Shown piece by piece: positions 1-8,366 of a stretch of DNA of 64,000 nt (within the stretch, counting starts at the first letter, position 1; every line of letters starts with the position of its first letter). Source of the DNA: Rossellomorea aquimaris. GTDB taxonomy: Bacteria; Bacillota; Bacilli; Bacillales; Bacillaceae_B. The stretch is taken from the NCBI RefSeq assembly GCF_035590735.1, contig NZ_CP141595.1:1235001-1299000 (forward strand). The letters are read 5' to 3'. Both the position numbers and the translations under genes were made by a program. The notes under the pieces were generated by a model, which did no database searches, was not told where the DNA came from, and saw only the letters and a list, made by a program, of their open reading frames with translations.

Positions 1-1
1 A

Positions 2-394
2 CCACTTTTAACCTTGAGTGTTGTCCCGTGCATTTATCTCCTTAAAATAAACCTTCTTTTCATGAAAGAAGAGATGGAAAAGGATTATGTACTTTTTGCG
101 AAATCAAAAGGGATCTCCAATGCTGCCATTTCGTTTCATCACATTTTTAAAAATACGGTCATGGAGTGCCTGACACATTTACCCGTCATCATCCTAGTCC
201 TGGTGACAAATCTGGTTGTCCTCGAATTCCTGTTTCATAGTAGCGGGATCATGAGATTTATCATGGGAGATCAGCCAGCGGCATCCCGGGCATTCATGCT
301 GATACTCCTCATGACACCACTATTTATTGTGATAAAAGGAACAATCCATTACCGGCAGCGGTTTTATGGAACGAAGGGAGGAGGGAATGGTTGA
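2..394 (+). CDS. ABC transporter permease, DppB/OppB type (3' part only)
   Basis: The reading frame is open to the left edge, so this is the C-terminal part of a longer permease; the first possible internal start (TTG at 14) is unlikely to be the real one. The visible part has a membrane segment, then a cytoplasmic EAA-type loop (around YVLFAKSKGISNAAISFHH) that contacts the ATPase, then two further hydrophobic segments. This is the usual end of a binding-protein-dependent-transport inner-membrane component of the peptide/nickel family. It overlaps the next permease gene by 4 nt (TTGA), so the two are translationally coupled and probably form the heterodimeric channel. The substrate cannot be told from this fragment. 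Confidence 0.8.
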   Translation, partial: PLLTLSVVPCIYLLKINLLFMKEEMEKDYVLFAKSKGISNAAISFHHIFKNTVMECLTHLPVIILVLVTNLVVLEFLFHSSGIMRFIMGDQPAASRAFMLILLMTPLFIVIKGTIHYRQRFYGTKGGGNG

Positions 395-1293
395 AATCAT
401 CAAGCGTGCTTCCAGCATACCTACTCATTACGATTATTCTTGTGAGCGTCATCTTGCCAATTGTAAAAGAAGAACCCGTCGCCAAGCCATTTCTGTATGA
501 CGAAAATGGAACAGTGGTGGATACTTCTCCATATCTGCCTTCAAGCTTGTATTGGCTTGGAACAGACCGGGAAGGCCGTGATCTGTTTTATTTGTTGGTG
601 ATCGGGGCGAAGTGGACGATGTTATTTGCGTTACTGGTCACCATATGTAGAATCATCCTTGCGACTTTCCTTGGTGTCTGGCTTAAAAACTGGTTCACTT
701 CATCATGGGTGGAAGGACTGCTGCAAGCATTCACCTACGTGCCCCAGTCACTGGTAGCGATCATCTGGCTGTCACCTTTTTTGCTGTATGAGTTGAGAAG
801 TGCACCGCCACTTACAATGACTCAATCTCTTCTTTTACAGCTCATTGTTCTCATTATGGCAGGTGTACCAACTACTGCAAAAATGATCGGAGAAACTGTA
901 CGGCATATTTATTGCCTCGATTTTATGGATAGTGCACGTGTCCTTGGTGGATCATCCTTTCATCTTGCAAAAAGACATGTTTTCCCCCACCTCTTCCCTA
1001 GACTCATCATTTTGACAGGCAGGCAGCTCGTACAGGTTCTCAACCTGCTGCTGCATCTTGCTATTTTTCATATATTTATAGGAGGGACGGTTATTACTTC
1101 GGGACAGGAGCATGATCAGTTCAATGCATATTCAAGCGCGACGTATGAATGGGCGGGTTTGATCGGAAGTCAATACGGTGAATTGTTGTTGGAGCCGTAT
1201 ATCGTGTTTTTCCCTGTAATGGCTTATTCGTTATTGATCCTGTTGGTCAATATGACGGTCAAACATTTGGAAAAATCCTATAAAAGGGGTTGA
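391..1293 (+). CDS. ABC transporter permease, DppC/OppC type
   Basis: 300-residue membrane protein of the peptide/nickel permease family. It has an N-terminal membrane segment, a periplasmic-side region containing the LGTDREGRDL motif typical of DppC/OppC proteins (about residues 56-65), several more membrane segments, and an EAA loop at about residues 180-200 (DSARVLGGSSFHLAKRHVFP). The start is TTG at 391, preceded by a strong GGGAGGAGGG Shine-Dalgarno and overlapping the upstream stop. No ATPase or binding-protein gene follows, so those parts lie left of the window. The family assignment is firm; the substrate (peptide, nickel or other) is not known. Confidence 0.85.
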   Translation: MKSSSVLPAYLLITIILVSVILPIVKEEPVAKPFLYDENGTVVDTSPYLPSSLYWLGTDREGRDLFYLLVIGAKWTMLFALLVTICRIILATFLGVWLKNWFTSSWVEGLLQAFTYVPQSLVAIIWLSPFLLYELRSAPPLTMTQSLLLQLIVLIMAGVPTTAKMIGETVRHIYCLDFMDSARVLGGSSFHLAKRHVFPHLFPRLIILTGRQLVQVLNLLLHLAIFHIFIGGTVITSGQEHDQFNAYSSATYEWAGLIGSQYGELLLEPYIVFFPVMAYSLLILLVNMTVKHLEKSYKRG

Positions 1294-1406
1294 ATATTCA
1301 CTTCTAAACAGATTGGAACCAGAATATTTTTTATGGGAGAGGTTTTGTCCTATTTACTAGACAAAGCATCTTAAAGTGGAAAATAGACTGATAGGGGGAA
1401 AACAAA

Positions 1407-2855
1407 ATGATGAAATATCTTCAGCGCATTGGTCGTTCGTTGATGCTTCCAGTTGCCGTTTTACCGGCTGCTGCGATTCTTATGGGGATTGGGTATTGGA
1501 TCGATCCGACTGGCTGGGGCGCGGACAGTCCGATTGCCGCTTTCTTAATTAAGGCGGGCGCTTCGATCATTGATAATATGTCGATTCTGTTTGCAGTCGG
1601 TGTAGCACTGGGTATGGCCAAAACGAAGGACGGTTCTGCAGCACTGAGCGGGTTGGTCGCTTATCTCGTGATTACGACACTCCTTTCAACGGATTCTGTG
1701 GCTCTGCTTCAAGGAGTCGATGCCGCGGCGGTCAATCCGGCATTTGAGAAAATCGGAAATCAGTTTGTCGGGATACTGTCGGGGATAGTTGCCGCGAGTA
1801 TGTACAATCGCTTCAGTCAGGTGAAGCTTCCTGATGCACTTGCCTTTTTTAGCGGAAAACGATTGGTTCCGATCATGTCGGCGGTTGCCATGCTGGTTGT
1901 ATCAGGTATGATGCTGTTCGTTTGGCCGGTCATCTACACTGCCCTGGTGTCATTCGGGAAAGAAATCAGTGGATTAAGCTTCACGGGAGCGGGTTTATAT
2001 GGATTCTTTAATCGATTATTAATTCCTACCGGTTTGCACCATGCCCTGAATTCCGTTTTCTGGTTCGACGTTGCCGGTATCAATGATATCGGGAACTTCT
2101 GGTCAGGTAAGGGTGAAAAAGGTGTGACGGGTATGTATCAGGCTGGGTTCTTCCCGGTAATGATGTTTGGTCTTCCTGCAGCGGGGCTTGCCATTTATCA
2201 TGCTGCAAAGCCAAGTAAGAAGAAGCAGGTGGCTTCACTGATGCTGGCAGCCGGTTTTGCTTCCTTTTTCACAGGAGTGACAGAGCCTCTGGAGTTTGCC
2301 TTCATGTTTGTGGCACCTGCCCTTTATGTAGCACATGCTGTGTTGACAGGATTATCCCTGGCCATTGCCTCCTTCTTTCAATGGACGGCAGGGTTCGGTT
2401 TCAGCGCAGGGTTCGTCGATTTTGTACTGAGCTCAAGACTTCCGTTAGCGAATCTTCCGTACATGCTGCTCATACAAGGTGTTGTATTTGCCCTTCTCTA
2501 CTATTTCTTGTTCCGTTTCATGATTGCGAAATTCAATCTTATGACTCCGGGGCGTGAAGAGGATAATGAAGAAGCAGTAGTGGAAAGTGCAACAGTACTT
2601 TCTCAAAGCGAAAAGTTTGCTGTGATGGCTTCGGAAATCTATGCAGGACTCGGCGGAGATGAAAATGTGACATCCGTTGATAACTGTATAACAAGATTGA
2701 GAGTGGAAGTGAAGGACATGGATGCCGTGGATCAGGCGCGAATCAAAGCTACAGGGATTCCGGGAATTCATGTGGTTGGGGAAAATAGCATTCAAGTGAT
2801 CGTCGGGACTTCGGTGCAGTTTGTGGCTGATGAGATAGAGAGGATTCGAGGTTAG
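1407..2855 (+). CDS. nagE: PTS transporter subunit EIICB, N-acetylglucosamine/glucose type
   Basis: 482 residues: an EIIC sugar channel of about 370 residues followed by an EIIB domain (about 395-480). The EIIB phosphocysteine is C427 in DNCITRLR. The EIIC part resembles NagE/NagP (VTEPLEFAFMF and the PTGLHHALNSVFWFD stretch), so N-acetylglucosamine is the most likely substrate; glucose or another amino sugar is possible. There is no EIIA domain, so phosphate must come from an EIIA encoded elsewhere, as in B. subtilis NagP. An AGGGGG Shine-Dalgarno precedes the MM start. The gene looks monocistronic, with its own terminator at 3023-3060. Confidence 0.85.
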   Translation: MMKYLQRIGRSLMLPVAVLPAAAILMGIGYWIDPTGWGADSPIAAFLIKAGASIIDNMSILFAVGVALGMAKTKDGSAALSGLVAYLVITTLLSTDSVALLQGVDAAAVNPAFEKIGNQFVGILSGIVAASMYNRFSQVKLPDALAFFSGKRLVPIMSAVAMLVVSGMMLFVWPVIYTALVSFGKEISGLSFTGAGLYGFFNRLLIPTGLHHALNSVFWFDVAGINDIGNFWSGKGEKGVTGMYQAGFFPVMMFGLPAAGLAIYHAAKPSKKKQVASLMLAAGFASFFTGVTEPLEFAFMFVAPALYVAHAVLTGLSLAIASFFQWTAGFGFSAGFVDFVLSSRLPLANLPYMLLIQGVVFALLYYFLFRFMIAKFNLMTPGREEDNEEAVVESATVLSQSEKFAVMASEIYAGLGGDENVTSVDNCITRLRVEVKDMDAVDQARIKATGIPGIHVVGENSIQVIVGTSVQFVADEIERIRG

Positions 2856-2915
2856 GAGTGTTGGCCAATTTTTGTGATGGTTTAGGGGTGGGAAATTTGT
2901 CGTTTTTTACAGAAT

Positions 2916-3003
2916 GGCAGATATATCGTGAATATGGCAGATAAAAGCTGATTTTGGTCGATATATTTCTCAAACGGCGGGTATATTCCAATAACGGCAG
3001 ATA
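2916..3003 (+). repeat. 20-bp-period degenerate tandem array (GGCAGATA units)
   Basis: The octamer GGCAGATA or a close variant begins at 2916, 2936, 2956 (GGTCGATA), 2976 (GGCGGGTA) and 2996. The spacing is exactly 20 bp each time, with A/T-rich filler between. It lies between the PTS gene and its terminator and has no coding signal. It may be a degenerate tandem repeat or a set of phased protein sites; the function is unknown. Confidence 0.6.
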
Positions 3004-3022
3004 AACCAATTCCCATAGCTTC

Positions 3023-3060
3023 CCCCAACTCCCGCACCATGAGTTGGGGTTTCTTTTTCT
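3023..3060 (+). terminator. Rho-independent terminator after the PTS gene
   Basis: Perfect 8-bp stem CCCCAACT/AGTTGGGG with an 11-nt loop, followed by a T-rich tract (TTTCTTTTTCT). Confidence 0.8.
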
Positions 3061-3132
3061 CCCAAACTGCAAAAATCTCTCGAATAGTCTATACTTTATC
3101 CTATAGAATTCTTTCCCGGAAAGGTTTTTACC

Positions 3133-3849
3133 ATGATGAAACTTAAAGAATCGGATCTGTATCAACCGATCCAAAAACATTTTTATAAACAGGGTTACCA
3201 GGTGAACGGTGAAGTGAACGATTGTGATGTGACTGCCTTTAAAGAAGAGGAACTTGTGATTGTAGAATTGAAGCTTTCATTGAATGTAGAGCTTCTTATT
3301 CAAGCGACAAAGCGGCAGAGACTCACAGACCTTGTGTACATTGCGATCCCGAAACCAAAGCGTCCCCGGTCAAAGCGGTGGAATGATGTCTGCCACCTGG
3401 TTCGCAGATTAGAGCTCGGTCTGATTACCGTTTCGTTTACAACGAAAACACCAAAGCTTGACTTTGTCATACATCCGGAAATCTTTGACCGGAGTAGTAA
3501 GAGTATGAAGAACAGCAAGCGGAAACGAGCGGCTCTTGTAAAAGAAATCGAAGGGCGCAGTGCAGATTACAACGTAGGTGGCAGCAATAAAACGAAAATC
3601 ATGACGGCCTACAAGGAAAACTGCATTCAGATTGCCTGTTACCTGGAAAAACATGGGCCCATGTCTCCGAGGAACTTAGCCAAACTGGGCACGGGTGCGA
3701 AAACTCCATCCATTCTTCAGAAGAATTATTATCGCTGGTTTGAGCGGGTAAAAAGGGGAGTTTACCAGATAACGGAGCAAGGAAAAAAAGAGCTTGAGAA
3801 GTATCCCGAGCTTGTAAGCTATTACTCTAAGATAATAGAAGAACAATAG
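3133..3849 (+). CDS. DUF2161 (COG5482) family protein, PD-(D/E)XK nuclease-like fold
   Basis: 238-residue cytosolic protein. The N-terminal half carries a PD-(D/E)XK-like core: an acidic segment (NDCDVTAFKEE, residues about 29-39) followed by a strand ending in E45-L-K47, the usual metal-binding/catalytic E-x-K. The C-terminal third (IACYLEKHGPMSPRNLAKLGTG) looks like a winged-helix module ending in EQGKKELEKYP, suggesting nucleic-acid binding. The family is annotated as a putative phosphodiesterase/restriction-like protein, but its biological role is not established. It is monocistronic: GGAAAGG Shine-Dalgarno before ATG 3133 and a terminator right after the stop. Confidence 0.75.
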   Translation: MMKLKESDLYQPIQKHFYKQGYQVNGEVNDCDVTAFKEEELVIVELKLSLNVELLIQATKRQRLTDLVYIAIPKPKRPRSKRWNDVCHLVRRLELGLITVSFTTKTPKLDFVIHPEIFDRSSKSMKNSKRKRAALVKEIEGRSADYNVGGSNKTKIMTAYKENCIQIACYLEKHGPMSPRNLAKLGTGAKTPSILQKNYYRWFERVKRGVYQITEQGKKELEKYPELVSYYSKIIEEQ

Positions 3850-3850
3850 A

Positions 3851-3890
3851 AAGAGCCTGCCTTCGCAACCGGAGAGCAGGCTCTTCTTTG
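3851..3890 (+). terminator. Rho-independent terminator
   Basis: 10-bp perfect stem AAGAGCCTGC/GCAGGCTCTT, then TCTTTG. It ends the DUF2161 gene. Confidence 0.85.
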
Positions 3891-3960
3891 CATCTCACTA
3901 CTAGTACCCGAATTCTTCACATATACATTACATCAGAGCGGATATCGGGAGGATAAATGT

Positions 3961-5829
3961 ATGAAAAAAAAGATTGAGAACACGATTCATAAAATGGTGA
4001 GTGATCTTCGGCAAAAACAGAATGCAGATGGAAGCTGGTCCTTCTGCTTTGAAAATAGCGTGATGACCGATGCGTATATGATCATTCTTCTGCGTTCCCT
4101 TGAGATGGATGATGAAGAGCTTGTGGGACGGCTGGTGAACCGTCTTTTGAAAGTACAATCAAGGGAGGGGACATGGAAGCTTTTTGATGATGAGAAGGAA
4201 GGAAATCTGTCTTCAACGATAGAGGCATACTTTGCCCTCTTATTTAGTGGATTGGTGGAGAAGGAGGACAAGAGACTGGAGAAAGCCCAGCGTTTCATAG
4301 TGAAAAAGGGTGGCACTCACGAGGCGCACTCGATTACGAAATTCATGCTTGCCCTTCACGGACAATATGACTGGAGGCATTTGCTTCCGGTTCCCATCGA
4401 GTTTTTAATGATTCCGAAGCAATTCCCCTTGAATTTCTGGGATTTCAGCAGCTATGCTCGAGCTCATTTGGCACCACTGCTGTTGCTGAAGGATCAGGGA
4501 TTCTCGTTAAAATCAAACAGTATTCCACAAATACAACATCTGTCCAGATCACCACATGAAGTAAGATACAGTGAAAGGGAGTTGAAATTATTCTCGAAAA
4601 TCAACGAGGGCCTACAATCCCTTATTAGCCTCCCATCTCAGCTCCATCAACAGGCACAACAATTTGCCCAGCAGTACATGCTGCAAAGGATAGAATCCGA
4701 TGGGACGTACCTTAGTTATTTCAGCACAACGTTTTATATGATTTATGCCCTTCTCTCTTTGGGATACAAAAAGAGTGACCCTATAATCGTAAAGGCAATG
4801 AGTGGGTTAAAAAAGATGGCCTGCGAAACGAAGAAAGGCATTCATATTCAAAATTCACCCTCAACCGTGTGGGATACAGCCCTGATCAGCTATGCTCTCC
4901 AGGAAGCGGGGGTGGATGCACGAGACCACTCCATTGAGAAAGCTGTGCAGTACCTTCTTAAGAAACAACACTATCGGTACGGAGATTGGGCGATGGAGAG
5001 TGGAGAGAAGCCTGGGGGATGGGGCTTTTCAGAGAGCAACAGCATTCACCCTGATGTGGACGATACGACGGCTGCGCTCAGGGCGATAACTTACTCGGCT
5101 GCTGAGAATCCTCTTGTCCGACAATCATGGGATCGTGGGATTGAATGGATTATCGGTATGCAAAATCGTGATGGAGGCTGGCCGGCTTTTGAAAAAAACA
5201 AAACAAAAGGCATTCTAACCTCCTTTCCAATGGACGGGGCAGAGGCAGCGGCAACCGATGCTTCAACCCCTGATTTAACAGGAAGATCACTGGAATTCCT
5301 GGGCAGCCGGGCAGGATTGACAAAGGACCATCCACAGGTGAAAAGAGGGGTTCAATGGCTGAAACTGATGCAAAGGGAGGATGCATCCTGGTATGGTCGC
5401 TGGGGTGTCTGCTATATCTATGGAACGTGGGCGGCCATCACGGGAATGAAAGCAACTGGTGTGCCTTCTTCTGATAAACCTATCCAAAGAGCCAGATCAT
5501 GGCTGGAAAGCATTCAACACAAAGACGGTGGCTGGGGAGAATCCTGTTACAGTGATCAGGAGAAGAAATATGTGCCTCTTTCCTTCTCTACCCCTTCACA
5601 AACAGCATGGGCACTGGAATCTCTCATCTGTATCGAAGACAAACCAACCCCGGCCATTGACCTGGGCATCATGGCTCTTCTCGAATTAATGAACGGAGAA
5701 GAGGATGACTCATCCAAAACGTACCCAACAGGAGTCGGTCTTCCAGGAAACTTCTATATACATTACCATAGCTACCGTTGGATATGGCCCTTGATCACAC
5801 TCAGCCGGTACAAAGAGAAATACGGGTGA
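3961..5829 (+). CDS. sqhC: Squalene-hopene/sporulenol cyclase (tetraprenyl-beta-curcumene cyclase type)
   Basis: 622 residues, close to the 632 of B. subtilis SqhC. This class II terpene cyclase protonates and cyclises squalene or, in Bacillus, tetraprenyl-beta-curcumene to sporulenol, a spore-membrane lipid. The protonating DxDD motif is seen as D365-V-D367-D368 in HPDVDDTTA. Several QW repeats are visible: QNADGSW near the N-terminus, QNRDGGW near residue 400, QREDASWYGRW near 475 and QHKDGGW near 520. The start is ATG 3961 with GGGAGG upstream. The downstream neighbour on the same strand is an N-demethylase-like operon, with a GGACGGACC hairpin between them that may act as terminator. Confidence in the family is high; squalene versus curcumene preference cannot be read from the sequence. 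Confidence 0.93.
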   Translation: MKKKIENTIHKMVSDLRQKQNADGSWSFCFENSVMTDAYMIILLRSLEMDDEELVGRLVNRLLKVQSREGTWKLFDDEKEGNLSSTIEAYFALLFSGLVEKEDKRLEKAQRFIVKKGGTHEAHSITKFMLALHGQYDWRHLLPVPIEFLMIPKQFPLNFWDFSSYARAHLAPLLLLKDQGFSLKSNSIPQIQHLSRSPHEVRYSERELKLFSKINEGLQSLISLPSQLHQQAQQFAQQYMLQRIESDGTYLSYFSTTFYMIYALLSLGYKKSDPIIVKAMSGLKKMACETKKGIHIQNSPSTVWDTALISYALQEAGVDARDHSIEKAVQYLLKKQHYRYGDWAMESGEKPGGWGFSESNSIHPDVDDTTAALRAITYSAAENPLVRQSWDRGIEWIIGMQNRDGGWPAFEKNKTKGILTSFPMDGAEAAATDASTPDLTGRSLEFLGSRAGLTKDHPQVKRGVQWLKLMQREDASWYGRWGVCYIYGTWAAITGMKATGVPSSDKPIQRARSWLESIQHKDGGWGESCYSDQEKKYVPLSFSTPSQTAWALESLICIEDKPTPAIDLGIMALLELMNGEEDDSSKTYPTGVGLPGNFYIHYHSYRWIWPLITLSRYKEKYG

Positions 5830-5857
5830 GGGACGGACCTCTTGAGGTCCGTCCCTC
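5828..5857. repeat. Compact GGACGGACC inverted repeat (copy 1)
   Basis: 14-bp perfect arms GAGGGACGGACCTC/GAGGTCCGTCCCTC with a 2-nt loop, overlapping the last two bases of the sqhC stop codon. The same arms recur at 28098-28179 and 30797-30889 with long loops. It could terminate sqhC, but there is no T-tract. Confidence 0.8.
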
Positions 5858-5907
5858 CATGGGATAAAATAAAAGTGAGAATTTTCGGACAAAGGTGTGG
5901 TTGTGTG

Positions 5908-6843
5908 GTGAAAGTGGATTCGTTTCCTTATCCTTTTAAGGGGGATGTGTATCGGTACTCAAATAATTCGGTTCCTTTGGAGGAGCAGAGTAGTGTGGAG
6001 GTCACATCCTCTTATCAAAATGAAATCAGGCTTAAACGGGAACTGCTTACGCATCATCCCGAGCGGTGCTTTCAGTCCCGGCGGCATACCTTGAAAGCTC
6101 AATGGGAAGTAACAGAGCTGGTCATTCAACATCTCACTACGTATTATCCTCAACAGTTTTCCCTTGAAAAAAATGCGGGGAAATGGACGTTCCACAATCA
6201 TATTCTAAATGAACAAACAACGTATATACTAGGAGATGAATCCACTTTATCCATGGAGCCACTCGATTTTATCGGTAGGCATGTGCAAGAAGATCTGATT
6301 TTGATGATGCAGCGGGATGGGGATTTATATTTGGATGCGGGGCAGCTTTGTTTTCCTGCTAATTGGTCCCTTGCTTTTAATACAGGAATGAGATTTAAGG
6401 AGATCCATAAGCCGATTCCGGAATTTAAGGAAGAGGGATTAGATCAGCGAATTCTGACGTTTTTAATGCGTATGGAAGCGGGAGACCCTTGGGTCAGGAG
6501 GAACTGGTCGTTAATGGCGGGAAATCGTTTGGATACTTCACTTGAAACCTTTGATCAGTGGGGGAAGGACAGAAGGCAGGTTACAGGGGAAAATGTGGGT
6601 GAATTCGTTCATTTGCGGGTAGAGGTACAGAAACTGTTCCGTTTACCGGGCTCTAATGGATTACTATTCACGATTCATACCCACCTCCTCTCACTGGAAA
6701 AGTTCACTCGAAACCCGGATTGGACCGAAGAGTTTTATCAGATCCTACAGGAGCTTCCTTCACATATCTCTGATTATAAAGGTATTTCCTTATTTAAAGA
6801 TGTGGTCATCGATTATTTGAACGAGAAGCGGGTGATGAAATGA
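5908..6843 (+). CDS. DUF3445 haem-dependent oxidative N-demethylase-like protein (Dmm operon gene 1)
   Basis: About 311 residues from the GTG at 5908. The open frame extends to a TTG at 5842, but that lies inside the GGACGGACC hairpin and lacks a Shine-Dalgarno, whereas AAAGGTG precedes 5905/5908. The protein matches the DUF3445 family, whose studied members are the haem-binding catalytic subunits of dimethylamine monooxygenase/HDM; the FPYPFKGDVYRYSNNS start is typical. The product would remove an N-methyl group as formaldehyde, using electrons from the reductase encoded two genes on. It overlaps the next gene by ATGA. Family is a confident call; the physiological amine in this organism is inference only. 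Confidence 0.78.
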   Translation: MKVDSFPYPFKGDVYRYSNNSVPLEEQSSVEVTSSYQNEIRLKRELLTHHPERCFQSRRHTLKAQWEVTELVIQHLTTYYPQQFSLEKNAGKWTFHNHILNEQTTYILGDESTLSMEPLDFIGRHVQEDLILMMQRDGDLYLDAGQLCFPANWSLAFNTGMRFKEIHKPIPEFKEEGLDQRILTFLMRMEAGDPWVRRNWSLMAGNRLDTSLETFDQWGKDRRQVTGENVGEFVHLRVEVQKLFRLPGSNGLLFTIHTHLLSLEKFTRNPDWTEEFYQILQELPSHISDYKGISLFKDVVIDYLNEKRVMK

Positions 6844-7316
6844 AGAAGATAAAGCCAGCGTTCGTCCATAGTAAACGAATGTACTTATTTTGTGGTGATC
6901 AAAAGGGGATGGAGCGACTGACTCCCATTATTAAAAAAGTAATGAAGGAGAATGTCTCCTTTGAAGTGGTTTTCCTGGGTGAAAAGGAAGAAACCGATAT
7001 CTCAATGTGGATGCGAAATCAGAAGATGGGCACTTTTCTTTACATGGCAATGGAGTGGAGTAAGCTGGGAAATTTCAAGAACGTAGCTGTGGAATGTGGT
7101 TTTTCTGAAGAGGAAGCGCAGTTTATTGGTCACGGTGTCAGAATGATCGATGTGTTCTGTTGCAAATGCCATCAGAAAACAAAGATTGATAGCGGAAAAT
7201 TGGGTAATCTTCCGACGACCTGTTCCCATTGTCACTTAAAGCTGTCCGTTTCCGACCATTACTCTCCATTACGGGGGTCATACCTCGGATACGCTAACTT
7301 AGAAACGGGGGAGTGA
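6840..7316 (+). CDS. DmmA-like small subunit with zinc-ribbon-like Cys pairs
   Basis: 158 residues. It overlaps the DUF3445 gene by 4 nt (ATGA) and is followed 6 nt later by the reductase, so all three are co-translated. The C-terminal part has C107/C108/C110 and C128/C131 in CCKCHQ...CSHCH, a metal-binding knuckle arrangement. The family (dimethylamine monooxygenase subunit DmmA-like) is recognised mainly from this motif and from gene order. The N-terminal half resembles an alpha/beta regulatory fold (LFCGDQKGMERLTPIIKKV). In studied enzymes the small subunits help assemble or couple the haem subunit to the reductase; that role is inferred here. Confidence 0.65.
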   Translation: MKKIKPAFVHSKRMYLFCGDQKGMERLTPIIKKVMKENVSFEVVFLGEKEETDISMWMRNQKMGTFLYMAMEWSKLGNFKNVAVECGFSEEEAQFIGHGVRMIDVFCCKCHQKTKIDSGKLGNLPTTCSHCHLKLSVSDHYSPLRGSYLGYANLETGE

Positions 7317-7322
7317 TGGAAG

Positions 7323-8276
7323 GTGAATCTACATAAAACCATCCCCGTCCAAGTCAAGTCCATTCATCAAGAAACCCCTTGCGTCAAGAGGTTTACGCTT
7401 GTTCATAAACATAACGATCCCCTTCCTTATTTTAGTGGGGGATCCCATATCACTACATATGTTGAACTGGATGGACAAACCATTGCCAGATCGTATTCCT
7501 TAACGAATCCACCTGGTCAAACAGCCGCCTATCAAATCGCCATCCGTCTAAATGAATCGTCCCAGGGAGGATCTCTGTATTGGCATGAATGGATGAAGGT
7601 GGGGGACACCTTGCAAGTGGGATTTCCACAAAACCATTTCCCACTGAGCTTTAAAGCAAAACATCATGTATTCTATGCCGCGGGAATAGGCATTACCCCT
7701 TTCATGTCCATGATGGCAGAGCTTAAGGAGGAGGGACGGACCTTCGAACTCCATTATGCAGTGAAATCGAGAGAGACTTGTCCTTTCTACTCCTTTCTAA
7801 CGGAAACCTATCCTGAGCAGACTCACTTTTATTTTTCAAAAGAAAATAGGTTAACAGATGCAAGTCTTTGGGAGCACAGAGTGGGAACCCACGTATACTT
7901 CTGTGGTCCACCTTCATTTATCGAAGAGTTTACCAGAAGTGCCCTTGAGATCGGGTATCCTTCATCGAGTATTCATTACGAGCGATTCACCCCTTCCCAG
8001 ACACTGACACGTCGGAGATTTGAAGTAGAGTTAACGAGTGGTCAAACCGTTTCTGTTCCGGAAGAAGAGACGCTGTTAGAAGCACTGCTCAAGTCAGGGA
8101 TCAAGGCTCCCTATTCCTGCCGGGCCGGCCGTTGCGGAACGTGTGAATTAAAAGTGTTAGAAGGAAAAGTCGATCATGGGGATTCTCTTTTGAGTGAGGA
8201 AGAACGGAATGGACATCGGTCGATTCTGTCATGTGTATCGCGTGCTCAGTCCGGGAAGATACGAATTCAGTTGTGA
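7323..8276 (+). CDS. PDR/VanB-type flavin reductase with C-terminal 2Fe-2S ferredoxin domain
   Basis: 317 residues in three domains: a flavin-binding barrel (ARSYSLTNPP, about 58-67), an NAD(P)-binding fold (AAGIGITPFMSMM, about 120-132; CGPPSFI near 200), and a plant-type 2Fe-2S domain with C266, C271, C274 and C304. This phthalate-dioxygenase-reductase architecture passes NAD(P)H electrons one at a time to an oxygenase. Here the partner is almost certainly the DUF3445 haem protein two genes upstream. The start is GTG 7323, with GGGGGAG about 10 nt before. It is the last gene of the operon; no strong terminator follows. Confidence 0.88.
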   Translation: MNLHKTIPVQVKSIHQETPCVKRFTLVHKHNDPLPYFSGGSHITTYVELDGQTIARSYSLTNPPGQTAAYQIAIRLNESSQGGSLYWHEWMKVGDTLQVGFPQNHFPLSFKAKHHVFYAAGIGITPFMSMMAELKEEGRTFELHYAVKSRETCPFYSFLTETYPEQTHFYFSKENRLTDASLWEHRVGTHVYFCGPPSFIEEFTRSALEIGYPSSSIHYERFTPSQTLTRRRFEVELTSGQTVSVPEEETLLEALLKSGIKAPYSCRAGRCGTCELKVLEGKVDHGDSLLSEEERNGHRSILSCVSRAQSGKIRIQL

Positions 8277-8366
8277 CAGTGGCATACAAGGTGTTTTTCT
8301 TATAGAGTAAATATTAAACAGTTATAACATAATGTAGAATGACACTTAAGAAATGGAGGGCTCACC

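Noticed and set aside
1345..1364. TTGTC...GACAA inverted repeat before the PTS gene as a NagR-type operator
   Set aside because: Only 5-bp arms and no match to the operator I know for NagR; not distinguishable from chance.
5842..5907. N-terminal extension of the DUF3445 protein from TTG 5842
   Set aside because: The TTG lies inside the GGACGGACC hairpin and has no Shine-Dalgarno; conserved sequence starts near 5908.
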